NCBI GenBank assembly: GCA_019671005.1
Contig: CM033744.1
Span: forward strand, 7,406,208 to 7,470,207
Source of the DNA: Hibiscus mutabilis
Lineage: Eukaryota > Streptophyta > Magnoliopsida > Malvales > Malvaceae
Length of the DNA stretch: 64,000 nt
Reading direction: 5' to 3'
The notes under the pieces were generated by a model that saw nothing but the letters and a program-made list of their open reading frames with translations, was not told the DNA's origin and did no database searches. How positions within the stretch are numbered: the stretch's first letter is position 1; each line of letters begins with the position of its first letter. Made by a program: the position numbers and the translations under genes. Of this stretch, positions 46,139 through 57,953 are shown one piece after another.

Positions 46139-49100
46139 TGTAACGCCCTGAAAATAGGCCTAGATGTGAATCGGGTTGTACCGGAGGTTCGAGAGAACCG
46201 CTTTAGGCAATTCGAATAGTTTTAGGAGAATAAATTAAAAATTAATTTTTTGAGGTAAAATAAGATATGAAAAAATGCTCTAAATTACTTAATTAATATT
46301 TTAAGTAAATTGGTGAAGTCAATTTGAGGAAATTAAATCTGATTTTTAGACATTTTGTCTAGTGACTAAATTGAAAGTTTTCAATTCTGTTTTTGGGGAC
46401 TAAATCGAAAAAAATCAAAACTTAGAATCTTAAGGAGCTATTTGACTATTATTTTTCAACATATTTCTATCTTAATTTAGGCTATTTTTAAAGTATTTTA
46501 AAAGGTTTAATAATGGGATAAACGAGGTTTTAATTAAAAAGATTTTTATTTTCTAAAACCACTTTCTCACGTAACTACTTTTCTCAATAACTTTTCTCTC
46601 AACTTTCTCAGCAACCAAACTGAGATTTCTTCTACCAAATCTCCAAGAATCAATCTTTATTGATTTTGTTTTTTTATTTCTATTTGTTTTCTTCGAATAC
46701 CTTTGCAAATTCTCTTTGGATTTCATCGAAGCTTGGCCAATTAAGGAGAAATCAGCAATTAGAGGTAATTTTCATTTATCTCCTCTAATTAAAGGCTCTT
46801 TAATGAAATTCCCAAGTTCTTTATCCTTTGTTGTTGATTTATATTGTGGAATTGTGATTTAAACTTTTATTTGTTAATTAAATTGAGTTTTCTTGGAAAA
46901 TTAATGGAATATGTTTTGGTGATAGATTTAATTGATTTACATCTTAAATTAGATGTGTTTTAATGTTGAAAGGATTGATTAATCAATGGAATCCCGAAAC
47001 TATAACGATTTCTAGTTTTAGGTTGTTTATAGTTGGTTTTTGGTGCGTTCTGGTTTTTATGATGTTGCATGAGATATAAGGACATGATTAGGTTATTGTT
47101 GGATGTTAATTGATGTTCGTAATGTTAGAATCGTTAGAACTTGGTTGGGCTTTGTTTGAGTAAGGTTTGGTGGTGTTCTTGTTGAGTTTGTTAGATGCTA
47201 GAAGGGTTTGATACAGATATGTGTTCTTAATCCTCTGTTTTGGTTTGGCATAGCAGGGAAGCTGAATCTTTTACCTATCGAAGAAGGCGGGGTGTTGCGG
47301 AGGCTTGATTCGCGTATCGACAATCGAGCGTCGGGTTGTTGGTGAATGGAAAAGTATTTTGCTGCTATTAAAAGGCTTGAAAAAGAGTTTAGGGAGTTTA
47401 GATAAGGTTTGACACACCTATATAAGCTCGGAAGTAAGTATCGGTTGAGCTATATCTCGTTTTTGGTATTTTAAAATGAAATCCATGCACATGTTTATGG
47501 TTTTATTACTCACTGTATTATGTACGCTTTGAAGGTGAAAAATGATGCAAATAATCTTTGATGATGACTTTTGAGAATAGTATATGATTTATGCAAGTGT
47601 TTTGAGGTTATGGAAATACATGGTTTAATGTATTTGTGTTGGAATGATTTGATGCATGTGTAAAACAATGAGGTAATGCTGGTTATTGAATATATTGGCA
47701 AGTGGTTGTGTTTAAAATGTTATCGGATATAGTTGACCAGTCATAGGATTGAAAGTGCACTATAAAAAGTCACCTTATGTGTGTCGAGGGGTGTTAAAGT
47801 GTCCGTAATCTCCACCATGAGAACTGCAACAATTGGGGTGGGTAAATGTTTCGTTTTCTCCTGCTGGTGGATTAATACATCCAAACCATTGAGGTGGGTA
47901 AATGTTCTGTTACTCTGGTTTGAACCGTTGAGGTAGGCAAGTGTGTTTTTACTCTAGTTGAGGTATGTATGTGAAGTGGTTGTGTGAACCACTTGAGAAT
48001 CCGTGTATTCAGTGTGTTTTATGAAACGTAAGGTTGTTGGTTTGGAGTCACTTGAAAGCCAATATATGAGATAATGTATCATGAGAAATGGATTATTTTG
48101 TATAATGTGATTTATACATGTGTTGCTCTTTAAGCTTGTTATAAAGGAATTGTGGTGTGAAGCTTAAATTGAGGTAGAGATTGAATCCATGATACATGTG
48201 TTGAAAATGATTTAAATGTGCATGTTTTGGGAAGACATGAGAAGCATGAGATGTTTTATCAAGAGATGTTTATATGTGTTTTAGACAAAATAGTTTTAAA
48301 TGCATTGATGAGTGCTTTGTGGCTTTCCTCACTAAGCTTATTGCTTACGCTCTCTTTCCTCATCAATGCAGAGAAATAACTTTCTTGGGTAGAACACGAG
48401 CAAGGAATGATCCAAGGATTTGATACAATTCAAAGTATGGTTTTTAATACATTTTAAGTAGTAATAAAAAGGCAACGTGACCAAGTGGTTTTGGGAGTTG
48501 TGATTTGAGATACTCCTTGATGTAAAAGTTTGGATTATTGTTTTGGACTTGTATGCCGCCTTTTATTTGTGTTTGAGGGGTTTGGGAAACTCTGAGCATG
48601 CTTGGGTAGAGATCATGCCCTTAGGGAATGTTTGAGTATGCCATGCTTGGAGCGCTCTTTTGTTATGTTGCTATGTGTGATGGATGAGAGTCAATGATGT
48701 TATATGATGATTATAGGTTGAATTAAGGGTGTTAGGTTGAGCCAAAGTGTCATATATTGGACCTAGAGGTCATTACAGGTCTCACCGTACCAATATGGTA
48801 CCTCAGGGTGTCAATACGCGCGAACTTGTATAGGCTCAAATTGTGCAATTTTTCCTTTCTGTACCGATACGCCTGATAACCGTATCGGTACGTGTAGTTA
48901 TGAAATAAGGAGGGTTTCGGTACGCGAGTCACTGTTCTGGTACGTTTCTTAGCTACTGGAATCTGAATTTTTAAAATTAAACAAGCCGTACCGATACGCT
49001 TGAGGACCGTATTGGTACGCAATAGCTCTTCAAGACTGTATCGATACGGTGAACATTTGTACCGAAACACTGGATGTTATTTTAGCTGGAAATGCTACTT

Positions 49101-49474
49101 GATGTTTGAATCTTTGCATTTTGGTTCATGTTTCTGATTTATACAATTAAATGAGTATGGATGATCATTTTGAGTTGTTATTTGATATGAAGGCATGTAA
49201 TATGACTAATCGAGGATTGGTAACTTAAATTTTGTGAAAGCTCATATAAAAATAAAAAATTATGTTTTACTCCTTATAATACAGTTTCGAGCAATTGGAT
49301 GTTGAAATGACGCCTGATTGAGTTAAGATTTTAACCATGACTTGTATGCGCACCGTGGGACCTAAAAATGCATATAGAAAAGATAAAAGAAAAAATAAAA
49401 TGGTTCGGTTTGAATTTTTTTCATTGGGGTTTATTTCGGTAAACTTAATGTAGCTCCGGGTTAATGGGGTTACA
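46139..49474 (+). repeat. 3' LTR of the outer element
   Basis: Starts TGTAACGCCCTGAAAATAGG and ends GGGGTTACA. Collinear with 29074-32390, with a short extra segment near 47860 (not in the 5' copy) and a small deletion near its end. Confidence 0.88.
48787..49075. repeat. GTAYCGRTAC palindrome cluster (outer 3' LTR)
   Basis: Same layout as 31680-31960; the first pair starts at 48787/48808 (21 bp). Confidence 0.85.
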
Positions 49475-50146
49475 CTTAGCCAGAGAGTGTACGTTCCCAA
49501 AGCTGGTGGTACCAAGCCTCACTCCAGGTTTGTGGCTATAACTTTGTGTGCTTTCGCTCGGATGATCTGTTGAGATCCCGAGTATGTTTAGGTCTTGTGT
49601 GCCATGTATGATGAGTGTTATGATGAGAGCATGTGTTTAGGCGAATAGTGGTAGCGCCACGTGTTTATTTATCTCTCATTATTGCTCGTACTAGCTTGTA
49701 TGTTTATGTTTATGTTTATGATTAGCATGAAGTATAGAAGAGTAGATGTGTACCAATGAGCTTTGTAAGCTCGGCGCTCGGAATCGTTGTTTCCGTACGT
49801 AGGTTGATTGCGGATCGTAGAGCACTATCAATACGGATTCCTGCATGCAATGTTTTTTAGAGTATGGTACTTGTGTTTAGCGGGCAGTGTATTGATGTGA
49901 CCTTACGTAATGGAGTCTATAATCCTTATTTTTGAAATTGTATTAATCAAATCAAATGCTCAAATCTTTTAAATTTAAATTTAAATTAGAGATCCTTGTA
50001 CCGTTTTGATTATTTATCTACATTTTCAACTATTAGCTTTAAATGTTTTTGAGAAATATCTTGTTGGGCTAAACTCAATTTGAGAAATTTTATAGTTTTA
50101 GGTTGGACTTGAGGCCCAACTATGACTTTTGGGTCAAGGGTGTTGC
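49475..50146 (+). mobile_element. Right half of the older LTR
   Basis: Resumes the phrases of 28980-29073 ('gtgtacgttcc', 'aagctg') and ends GGGTGTTGCA. The part at 49750-49830 resembles a segment in the nested LTRs ('gagctttgtaagctc', 'cggaatcgtt'), so this LTR belongs to a related family. Confidence 0.6.
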
Positions 50147-50233
50147 ACTTATTCTCTTTTTACTTTTAGTTTGGAGCTCCAACTTGTTCTTGAGCTTTCA
50201 TCAGAATATTAGCACATTCAAAAGGCAAGATTA

Positions 50234-50413
50234 CAACCAACGAGGTTGGTCCAAGTGGTAAGGAGCTTAGTACCGCTTAAGCATGTTTCGAGTTCGAGGT
50301 CTTGTGTATGTAGAAATCTCTTCTATGAAATTCACCTACCAAAGCCAGGTGTGCGATACATGTCAGTCCGAATTAGTCATGACAAAACTCTAGGGACCCG
50401 GGAGAAAAAAAGA
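50234..50413 (+). repeat. tRNA-derived SINE with target duplication
   Basis: A box TGGTCCAAGTGGTAAGG (about 50246-50262) and B box GAGTTCGAGGTC (about 50290-50301) form a tRNA-like head; the element ends in an A-rich run. CAAGATTA occurs on both sides (50226-50233, 50414-50421), a clean target duplication. Confidence 0.85.
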
Positions 50414-50421
50414 CAAGATTA

Positions 50422-50742
50422 AAAATCTATTAACAATTTAACAATCAATTTAGCAAATTATCTTAAATGATGACGAATGGTATAAAAGACTAAATATTTC
50501 CAACTTATTTATATATGGTTATGATCATCTCCACCAAGCAATTAGTGGAGATCAACGATATGGATCTATGCAACTATTACATTATAATAGTTTGGGTATT
50601 AATTACCAAATAAGGACCTCCACGACTTTTTGATCGGGAAATGGTATGATTTTATTAAGCATAAATCATACACATCGAATACCATCATGAGCCTCATTAA
50701 AAACCTCCCTAATCCTAGTTTGGAGGAAAAGAGTACACTATG
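50422..50742. other. Intergenic, nothing recognised
   Basis: AT-rich spacer between the SINE and the solo LTR. Confidence 0.45.
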
Positions 50743-50747
50743 ATAGT

Positions 50748-52211
50748 TGTTGCGTGATTTAAGTGCAAAACAAACGGTTCAAGTGAACACGTCGCAAGTA
50801 CTAGTACAGAATAAGATCGTCTCCACATGGATTAGTTTGGGTCACTTTGTTTAAGTTATTACACTGTAAAAGGAATTAAATAGATAGTGATAGATGATGA
50901 AAATAAGCAGGTAAAATAAACTAAACAAAGTAAAGTAAATAGAAAGAGACAATCGATATGAGAGATTAGGTAGATTATCGTGAGTAATGGTGTGATTGAC
51001 TGATGAATTGTTATGTTTAGTAATTGTTGCGACGAGTAAATTATTGTGGCAAGTAATTTCTTTGGCAAGTAAAATGCTTTGGCAATTGAATTGTTATGGA
51101 AACTGGGTTGCCATTCAATGTTCGGCGGAGTGTTCTTCAATGGCTTTGAGTTATCCCTAATCGAAGAACTAGTGATTTTGCAAGCCTTGGTGATACATCC
51201 TTGTGTTAACCTTGTGTGGACAACATTGATCTTTTCACATTTCTTAGCCGCTGTAATTCGTTCTTTATTCCTAAGGCAAATTAATTTCCACCAACGGTTG
51301 TTTAAATGGAAACCGCATCCAATCGTTTCATGAATCTAGCTCTCCCGAGCCTAGATAAATGAATGCATTCAAGTTCTTTTCTCGAGTTTCCTTAAAGAAA
51401 AATTAAAAACCAAGAATGAATAAACATTGAATTTTATAGAATTAAGAACCAAAACAAATCATTCATCTCTACACACCATAAACCCTATAATCCTAAGCCA
51501 ATTAAACTAGTTCATGGCTGGGTAAAAAGAAATCAACAAAGAATAAAAGCCAAACATCGGGTATTTCAAAAGATAAAAGAAAAGAAATAAAATCTAGAGG
51601 AGACGAGCTCCTCCAAGATCTAATCCTCCTTCTTCACGATCTTCTCCTAGCCCCGATCTCTCTTTTCTCCATTGTTTCTGCGATCAGCCTTTTATAAGAG
51701 GGGAAAGCTCAATATGAATTTCAAAGATGAGATTTGTCCATATCTTGAGGGGAGAAATTAGGCTTTTTTTTCTTCATCTAAAGATATATTTAGATAAGGA
51801 AATAATTCAAGCTTTATTTTCAATCCTTATTTGCATATCATCCCATTTAAGAGAAGATAAAGCAGGATTAATGGCGCTAAGATTCTCTCATCTTCATCTT
51901 CAACAACTCATAAATTAAATCTGTGTTTTATCCTATGCGATAAGGATAAATCTTGAAATTTTTTGCATTTATTTCTGACTTGCCCTAGACACCGCTAGGT
52001 ATTCGGCTCGGCAATTTGTACCTGCACAAAAGAAAGCAAAATAACAGTATTTTCTCCATACACAAAAAAACTAAATGCAAGGCCAGGCCCAATAAACAAA
52101 ATAACTACGAACTTATGCATGAAATACTATAAATGCAACTAAATGGGCCTAAGTATAAACAATAATATGAGTAAAAAGGGTATAAAATATAATACTTTTT
52201 CACACTTAACA
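50748..52211 (-). mobile_element. Athila-like solo LTR
   Basis: Minus strand from TGTTAAGTGTGAAAAAG (52211) to CACGCAACA (50748). It aligns with the plus-strand LTR at 54519-56081 at its start, in the 'acttaggcc' and 'tgtgcag' parts, and in the end region with 'tgtggagacgat' and 'cttgcgacgtgt'. No primer site follows. Flanks ATAGT (50743-50747) and ATATT (52212-52216) match at 4 of 5. Frames inside (50859-51140, 51079-51333, 51727-51918) are not genes. Confidence 0.75.
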
Positions 52212-52216
52212 ATATT

Positions 52217-52805
52217 ATGTGACAATGACAAATTCCAAGAGTATGAAGAAACTTCTAAGCCAAATGATTAACAATCGAAAACATAGAACTATGAAAACAC
52301 ACTAACTGAAATTAAAGCCACCTCTAGTAAGCAATTCACAACTCAAGTTCCAGCCCCTATGTATGCTACTAGAATTAAAACACCACAGTAGCGAAAGATC
52401 ACCAATACAACATTCAATTAGGCCATGACTCGAAACCGCAACGTTTTATCTACACCCTCTCTTAGAGATGGAATTTGCCAATCTATTAGTTTCACAAAAC
52501 ACATTGTAGAAGAAAACACAGTGTAAACGCCATCAATTCGATGAAAATACTTACATAAGTGCCACGAACGTCAAAGTTGACACTGCCACCTTAGAGTCTG
52601 ACTCTAATATCACAACATGAGCTCAATCCGAGCTAACCACATCAACCAAAGTGTTGAGACACACCTAATAATCCACTAAAGATAACCCACAAGCTCTTTA
52701 CAACCACCAACACCCAACGAACCAAGATGTCCCATCAATTTCTGTCCTACCTAGACCACAAAAAATTTATGACATGACCTTCATCTTGACCTATTACTCT
52801 TGATC
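52217..52805. other. Unassigned, possible 3' end of the LINE-type gene
   Basis: No coding similarity seen; it follows the stop of the minus-strand ORF1 copy and could be its downstream region. Confidence 0.3.
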
Positions 52806-54440
52806 CTATTTAGCAAGCATTCGAGCTATATCCTTGACAATTTCCTCTTCTCTCCTAATCGTTTTTGCTCCCAATAAGTTACCCAATTCAATCATTTCTT
52901 TAGCTTCTTTCAACAAAGCTTGTTGCTATTTTAAAAATTCAGAATTAGCGAGCAATCTATTCATGATTTCTATCTGGATTTTATTTTCTTCTTTATTTTT
53001 TGCCTAATTTCTTTGTAGCCTCCACACATTCCAATGATGTTAAACCCTGTAGGATACTCTTCGATTTTGTCTATTTTTTTTAGTTTCATCGTTATGCTGA
53101 ATGATTTCAACCGTAGACTCTCTTGGCTCTTCCAACACAAACCCAACTAGCTCTTTCCCTATGAACTTGTCGAGTGAAAGATAATTTATCAGGAAATCAA
53201 TGAGAGCCTGCTCGTTAACAAGTCCTTGTTGCCTATCGACCTCTCTCGACACCATACTAACCTCCTCATCAGACATCCATCCACTTGATCTCACTGGTCT
53301 AGCTACTCTACCCTATTTGAGTTCTTCAGTTATTCTTATACCAAATTATCCTTCCACACTATCTTCTCATGCACCCTAATGAAATGCACACTGTTATCAT
53401 CAATGTCATTGTTCTCATGACAACCCTTTCTATCGACATGTTTCGTATCCTTGAGAGTCAATCTTGTATCCATATCCTCTATATCAATCTTCTTTTCCTC
53501 ACCACCACTAATGTCAGAACCATTCCATTCCAAACAATTGCAACATTCTTGTTGTTCCATCTATGGTTCAATTTCGACCACCCTAATAGTAAATGCATGT
53601 TCCCCCACCATGAAATCCATTACGCCTTTGATTCGTTCAATTTTCTCTGTTTCTATTAGAATTTGTCCTCTCTCAAATGAAGTAGGTTCTAACGTCAACT
53701 CCTCACATTTTATCAAAGTCCCCTATATCACTGCCACATTCTTAAAAGAAGCTTATGACCATGCATGCATTTGCACGCCTCTCATCGCTATCCACGCCTT
53801 TCAATTTCCCTGGTCAATTATCGACTCCCATTCTTTAATCACACTAAACCATTTGTTCAATTTCTCATTCAACAATGCCTCACTTCTTGATTCCACATTA
53901 CTAAAAGCAATAAGACCCTAGATCCCGCAATACGCATTATTGAAAAATTTCGTATATCGATTTCCTTCAATTCACGTGCTAATATTGCAAGACCCATCGA
54001 ACGCTGACACCTTCCCACGATACAGCTCTTAATAACATCTACCTTGCTATCTGCAATGACCCCTTGTACCCTAATACGATGTTGTTGTCCTCTTTGACTC
54101 GTCAACTTATTCATTTAATCCTAGCTATCATCCTCCGTTTTTCACCTCCATGGTTGAAATCTCTCTGTCCTTCGGGCGAATGACACCGAAACCCTGGATC
54201 CGTACAACCAAAACCCATGTAATCGACCAATCACTCTCTTCGTCTCTTCCTCAGAATTCATTCGAACGAAACCAAATTGTGAACCGTCTCTCGCTCGTTT
54301 TTTTAGTATAAACACATCTAAAACTTTTCCATGACGATCCAACACCTGCCATAATCCTTTCCAGTGCAATCACACTGATATATTCACTACAAAAATGGTC
54401 CACCCTTGCCGACGAATATTGTTGTTTTCTCTCATTTCCA
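52806..54440 (-). pseudogene. LINE-type ORF1 with N-terminal RRM, broken
   Basis: Starts MEMRENNNIRRQGWTIFV and, after a TGA, reads GLWQVLDRHGKVLDVFI then GSQFGFVRM and VSVSFARR: an RNA-recognition-motif fold with RNP1-like FGFV. Further pieces include RGQILIETEKIERI with VGEHAFTIRVVE, and near the end ELGNLLGAKTIRREEEIVKDIAR, closed by TAG at 52808-52806. This order (RRM, middle domain, helical C-terminus) is that of ORF1-type proteins of plant L1 LINEs. More than ten stops or shifts interrupt it, and no endonuclease or RT follows, so it is a dead 5' fragment. A host RRM gene is less likely. Confidence 0.65.
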
Positions 54441-54518
54441 TGGCGGCAGTATTTCTCTAATTTAAATCCGATAAAATTGTATAGATAACTATGAAAACCA
54501 GTAGTTTATAAAACTAAC

Positions 54519-56081
54519 TGTTAAGTATTCAAAAGTAATATTTTTATTACCTTTTTTATTCATTATTGCTAGACTTAGGCTCATATTAGTTGCATTATTA
54601 GCCATTCATGCATGTTTGCATTGTTTCCTTGGTGGACAATCTTGATTTCATATTTTGCTTAATTTTGTGGAAAAAGATACTACTTTGGTGTGTTTTTGTG
54701 TTTGTGCAGAATCACTTGCCAAAGCAAGGCTGGAACCAGCTGCCAGGGCAATGCATGAAGGAGATGTCGAGCTAGTTGCCAGGGCAATACATGAAGGAGA
54801 TGTCGAGCTAGTTGCCAGGGCAATACATGAAGAAGATGTTGAGCTAGTTGCCAGGGCAATTGTCGATAAGGGATAAGATGATATGGCAGTCAAAATTGAT
54901 GACTAGATAAACCCAAGATGACTTGAAGCAAAGTTAAATCCCAGAGGAGTTTGATTTCCATGAAGAGGTTAAAGAGAAATTAAATCCCAAGAAGATAGGA
55001 GAAGATCTAGAAGGAATTTAAATATAATGAAGAATTATATTCTTTAAAAGTATTCAATTCTAACTTAACTTCCTCCTCAAAAAAGACTTTGACCTAGCCC
55101 TATAAATTGAGGACCAAGCTGTCAACTCTAACGGAGAAGAGAAGAGATTTCGACAGGAGATGGAGAGCAATTGGGAGATTTCGACAAGAAGGAGGGAGAG
55201 ATTTCGACAAAGGCTTCAACCATTCTTCACCTTTTTTTTTCTTGTTCAATTAGGTTTATGTTAGGAATTCTTTGTCTTGTGTTTCTTTGGAACCTAGCCA
55301 TGAACTAAATCTATTTGGATAAGGTTATTGTGTTTTGTGGTAGTAAGAAACAATTGGATTTTGTTTAGGTAATAAGAGTTTGCACTTTCAATTCAAGGTT
55401 TACTCATTCTTGGTTCTTATTCTTGTTTACGAGTGAATTAGGAGAGGATCTCGTAACTTCATCTATTTATCTAATATCGGGAGAGTTAGATTCAAGAAAC
55501 GAATAAGTATGGTCTTTATTCAATCTATTGATGGTGAAGATTAATCCGGCTTAGGAATAAGATAAGGATTTCAACGGCTAAGAGGAGCGCAAGATTGGTT
55601 GTTGTTCACCCTTGATTCACGCAGGGATGTATTATCAAGGCTTGCATAAATAGCTAGAGTTTCGAATTAGGGATAAGAAGAAACCATTGAAGAACGCTCT
55701 GCCGAACCTTGAAGTTGCTGCCCAGCCAGTTGCCTAGGCAACCGTCGATTAGTTGCCAAAGCAACCCTACTGCGCAAGATGCCACGGCAACTGAGTTGCC
55801 CTTGCACTCTTTTACCAAGACGATCTAATTGTCTATCACTCCTCAACTCACGATAACCTAGCCTATTCTCTCTCATTTGATTATATCTTCTTTTACTTTA
55901 TTGCTTTCTAGTTTAGTTGTTAGTTAAAACTCCTACAATCTCCTACTTGTGCTTTTACTTTTTACAGTGCAAGAGATTAGATTCTTGAAGTGGCACCAAT
56001 CCCTGTGGAGACAATATCTTTTATACTATAACTTGCGACGTGTACACTTGCACAATTACGGATCACTTATTACACTCAACA
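54519..56081 (+). repeat. 5' LTR of the Athila-like element
   Basis: About 1.56 kb, starts TGTTAAGTATTC and ends ACTCAACA. A likely TATA box is CTATAAATTGAGG (about 55101-55113). It includes the tandem array 54716-54859 and a second motif group at 55730-55800. Confidence 0.82.
54716..54859. repeat. TTGCCNNGGCAA array in the LTR (36-bp period)
   Basis: Palindromic copies start at 54716, 54740, 54776, 54812 and 54848. The last three distances are exactly 36 bp and the 36-bp units are almost identical. Confidence 0.92.
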
Positions 56082-56087
56082 AGTTTT

Positions 56088-56105
56088 TGGCGTCGTTGCC
56101 AGGGA
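56088..56105 (+). promoter_or_regulatory. Primer binding site (tRNA-Asp type)
   Basis: TGGCGTCGTTGCCAGGGA, one or two bases off the TGGCGCCGTTGCCGGGGA site used by Athila and Tat elements, seven bases after the LTR. Confidence 0.85.
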
Positions 56106-56292
56106 TTGGCAATAGCAACTTTGTTTTTATTTTCTTGCACTTTTTATTTTTCTTGTTTAAGATTCAAAGGGCTAACAAACTTTGGTTTTGCATTGGTATA
56201 TGACCAGGGCGAGACCGATTACACCAGAATATCTGTTTGATCCAAAAATCGAACAAACCTTGTAAAGACTCAGACAAAGGTTAAGAGTAGCA

Positions 56293-57600
56293 ATGGCTAA
56301 TCAAGACGGCAATATGAATCAAGATGTTCCAGCAGGAGGAGGAGTGATTCTTGCACGAAGCAGAACTATTCGAGACTATCTTGAAGGACTTAATCCAGGA
56401 GTTGTCACACCTAAAATTGAAGCCGGCCACTTTAAGTTGAAACCGGTGAAGTTCAATATGATCAACACAATTGGTCAATTTGGTGGCTCAGCAACTGAAG
56501 ATGCACGACAACATCTTAAATCTTTCCTCGAGATTTGTAATTCATTCAAAATGCAAGGAGTCACCCCCGATATTTTACGACTAAGATTATTCCCCTATTC
56601 ACTGAGGGATATGGCGAAAGCATGGTTGAATAGTATTCTTGCCGAATCAATAGGATCTTGGACCGATCTTTGTCGTGATTTCCTTACTCGATTTAATCCT
56701 GCAAATTTGACTGATAAGCTTCGTAACGAAATTACTTCTTTTCGAAAGGCAGATGATGAATCCATGTACGAGGCTTGGGAGAGATATAGAGAACTTATAC
56801 ACAAACGTCCCCTACACGGATTCCCACTGTGGACACAAGTAACAATGTTTTACAACACTGTGAATACACCAACAAAGATGATGTTAGATGCCTCGGCAAA
56901 CGGCATACTCCTAGATAAGGCGTCGGAGGAAGCAATGCAAATCTTAAATAGGCTTGCCAAGAATGATTATCAATTCTCATCTGCTAGAAGAGGGGGAGTT
57001 AGACGCCAAGCCACAATACATGAACATGGGATTATCAGACTCAAATTCGGCACAATTGGCCACTCTAACCAAGATGGTCCAGAACATGCTGAAACCAAAC
57101 AACACACAGGAGGTCAAGGTTATGGATTCTTTTTGTGAGTTATGTGGTGGTAACCATGATTCTTCTGAATGTATGCAAAATTTGAAATCCAGCTTTTATG
57201 TGAGGAATTACAACGGAACAATAATGTGTTGTCCAATACATACAATCCAGCTTGGAAGAAGCACCCAAATTTTTCGTGGAGCAATCCCAACAATGCTCTA
57301 AACCAGAACAATCAGAATGCACAAGCATCGGGATTCCAGCAGAATATGCCACGACAACAGTTGCCACAGCAACAACCGACAATATTTAGTTCTTTGGAAA
57401 ATTCTTTCAATGCTTTTATGTTGAAAACTGAATCTTATATGGCTGAGAATAATATCTTCATAAAAAAACTGATGCTTTTATTAACAGGACCGAGATGAGA
57501 TTGCAAAACCAAGAGGCGGCAATCAAATCATTGGAAAATCAAGTCGGACAATTTGCTCAAAACCTAAATACTAGACCGCAAGGAGGATTTACCTAGCGAT
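56293..57600 (+). pseudogene. gag of the Athila-like element
   Basis: A 281-codon open segment from MANQDGNMNQD carries the retrotransposon gag core (GQFGGSATEDARQHLKSFLE, LRLRLFPYSLRDMAKAWL, FRKADDESMYEAWERY). It then shifts frame near 56990, where CELCGGNHDSSEC (a zinc knuckle) follows, and again near 57230 (NTYNPAWKKHPNFSW). The end, KSLENQVGQFA near 57540, is followed by stops. The shifts make it non-functional. Confidence 0.88.
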
Positions 57601-57739
57601 ACTGAAGTCGCAAGAGGAACTAGCCACGAGCAATGTAAGATGATCACCACTAGAAGTGGCCAACAACTTAAAGAAGCTCAAGCTCGCTCATCAAACAAAA
57701 ATCTATAAAAAGAACAAGACGAACTCAGCGGCAAAGCCT

Positions 57740-57890
57740 CAGATGCTGAATCAGGAATTACAACGGCAACTAGCGATAAGCATGCCTCGGCAACCAGCGA
57801 TAAGCATGATGCAACAACCAACGATAGGCACGCCACGGAAACCCCAGTTGATAATGCCTCGGTAACTCAGTTGCCTCGGCAATGTCGTCA
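57740..57890 (+). repeat. 24-bp motif array between gag and protease
   Basis: CCTCGGCAAC-like copies whose CAAC/AAAC/TAAC ends fall at 57770, 57794, 57818, 57842 and 57866, exactly 24 bp apart. Here CCTCGGCAA is read as Pro-Arg-Gln. Confidence 0.9.
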
Positions 57891-57953
57891 ATCAGGTTCT
57901 AGACCAATGAAAGGGTCGAAGATATCCGACTTCCACCACTATTCCTACAAAGG

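Larger units (their letters stand above)
29074..49474 (+). mobile_element. Chromodomain-type (Tekay/Del-like) Ty3/gypsy element, interrupted
   Basis: About 20.4 kb including an 8.9-kb nested insertion. Order on the plus strand: 5' LTR, tRNA-Met primer site, gag, protease, RT, RNase H, integrase, [nested element 36319-45237], rest of integrase, chromodomain-like C-terminus, polypurine tract, 3' LTR. All genes contain stops or shifts. The order RT-RNaseH-integrase with a chromodomain places it in the chromovirus branch, and the FEDEIS ending just before the polypurine tract fits the Tekay/Del clade. No clean 5-bp target duplication was seen. Confidence 0.88.

Noticed and set aside
54648..54893. 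Minus-strand and plus-strand frames with repeats (ALATSSTSPSCI; ELVARAIHEGDV)
   Set aside because: Both strands are open because of the 36-bp repeat in the LTR; no sign of a gene.
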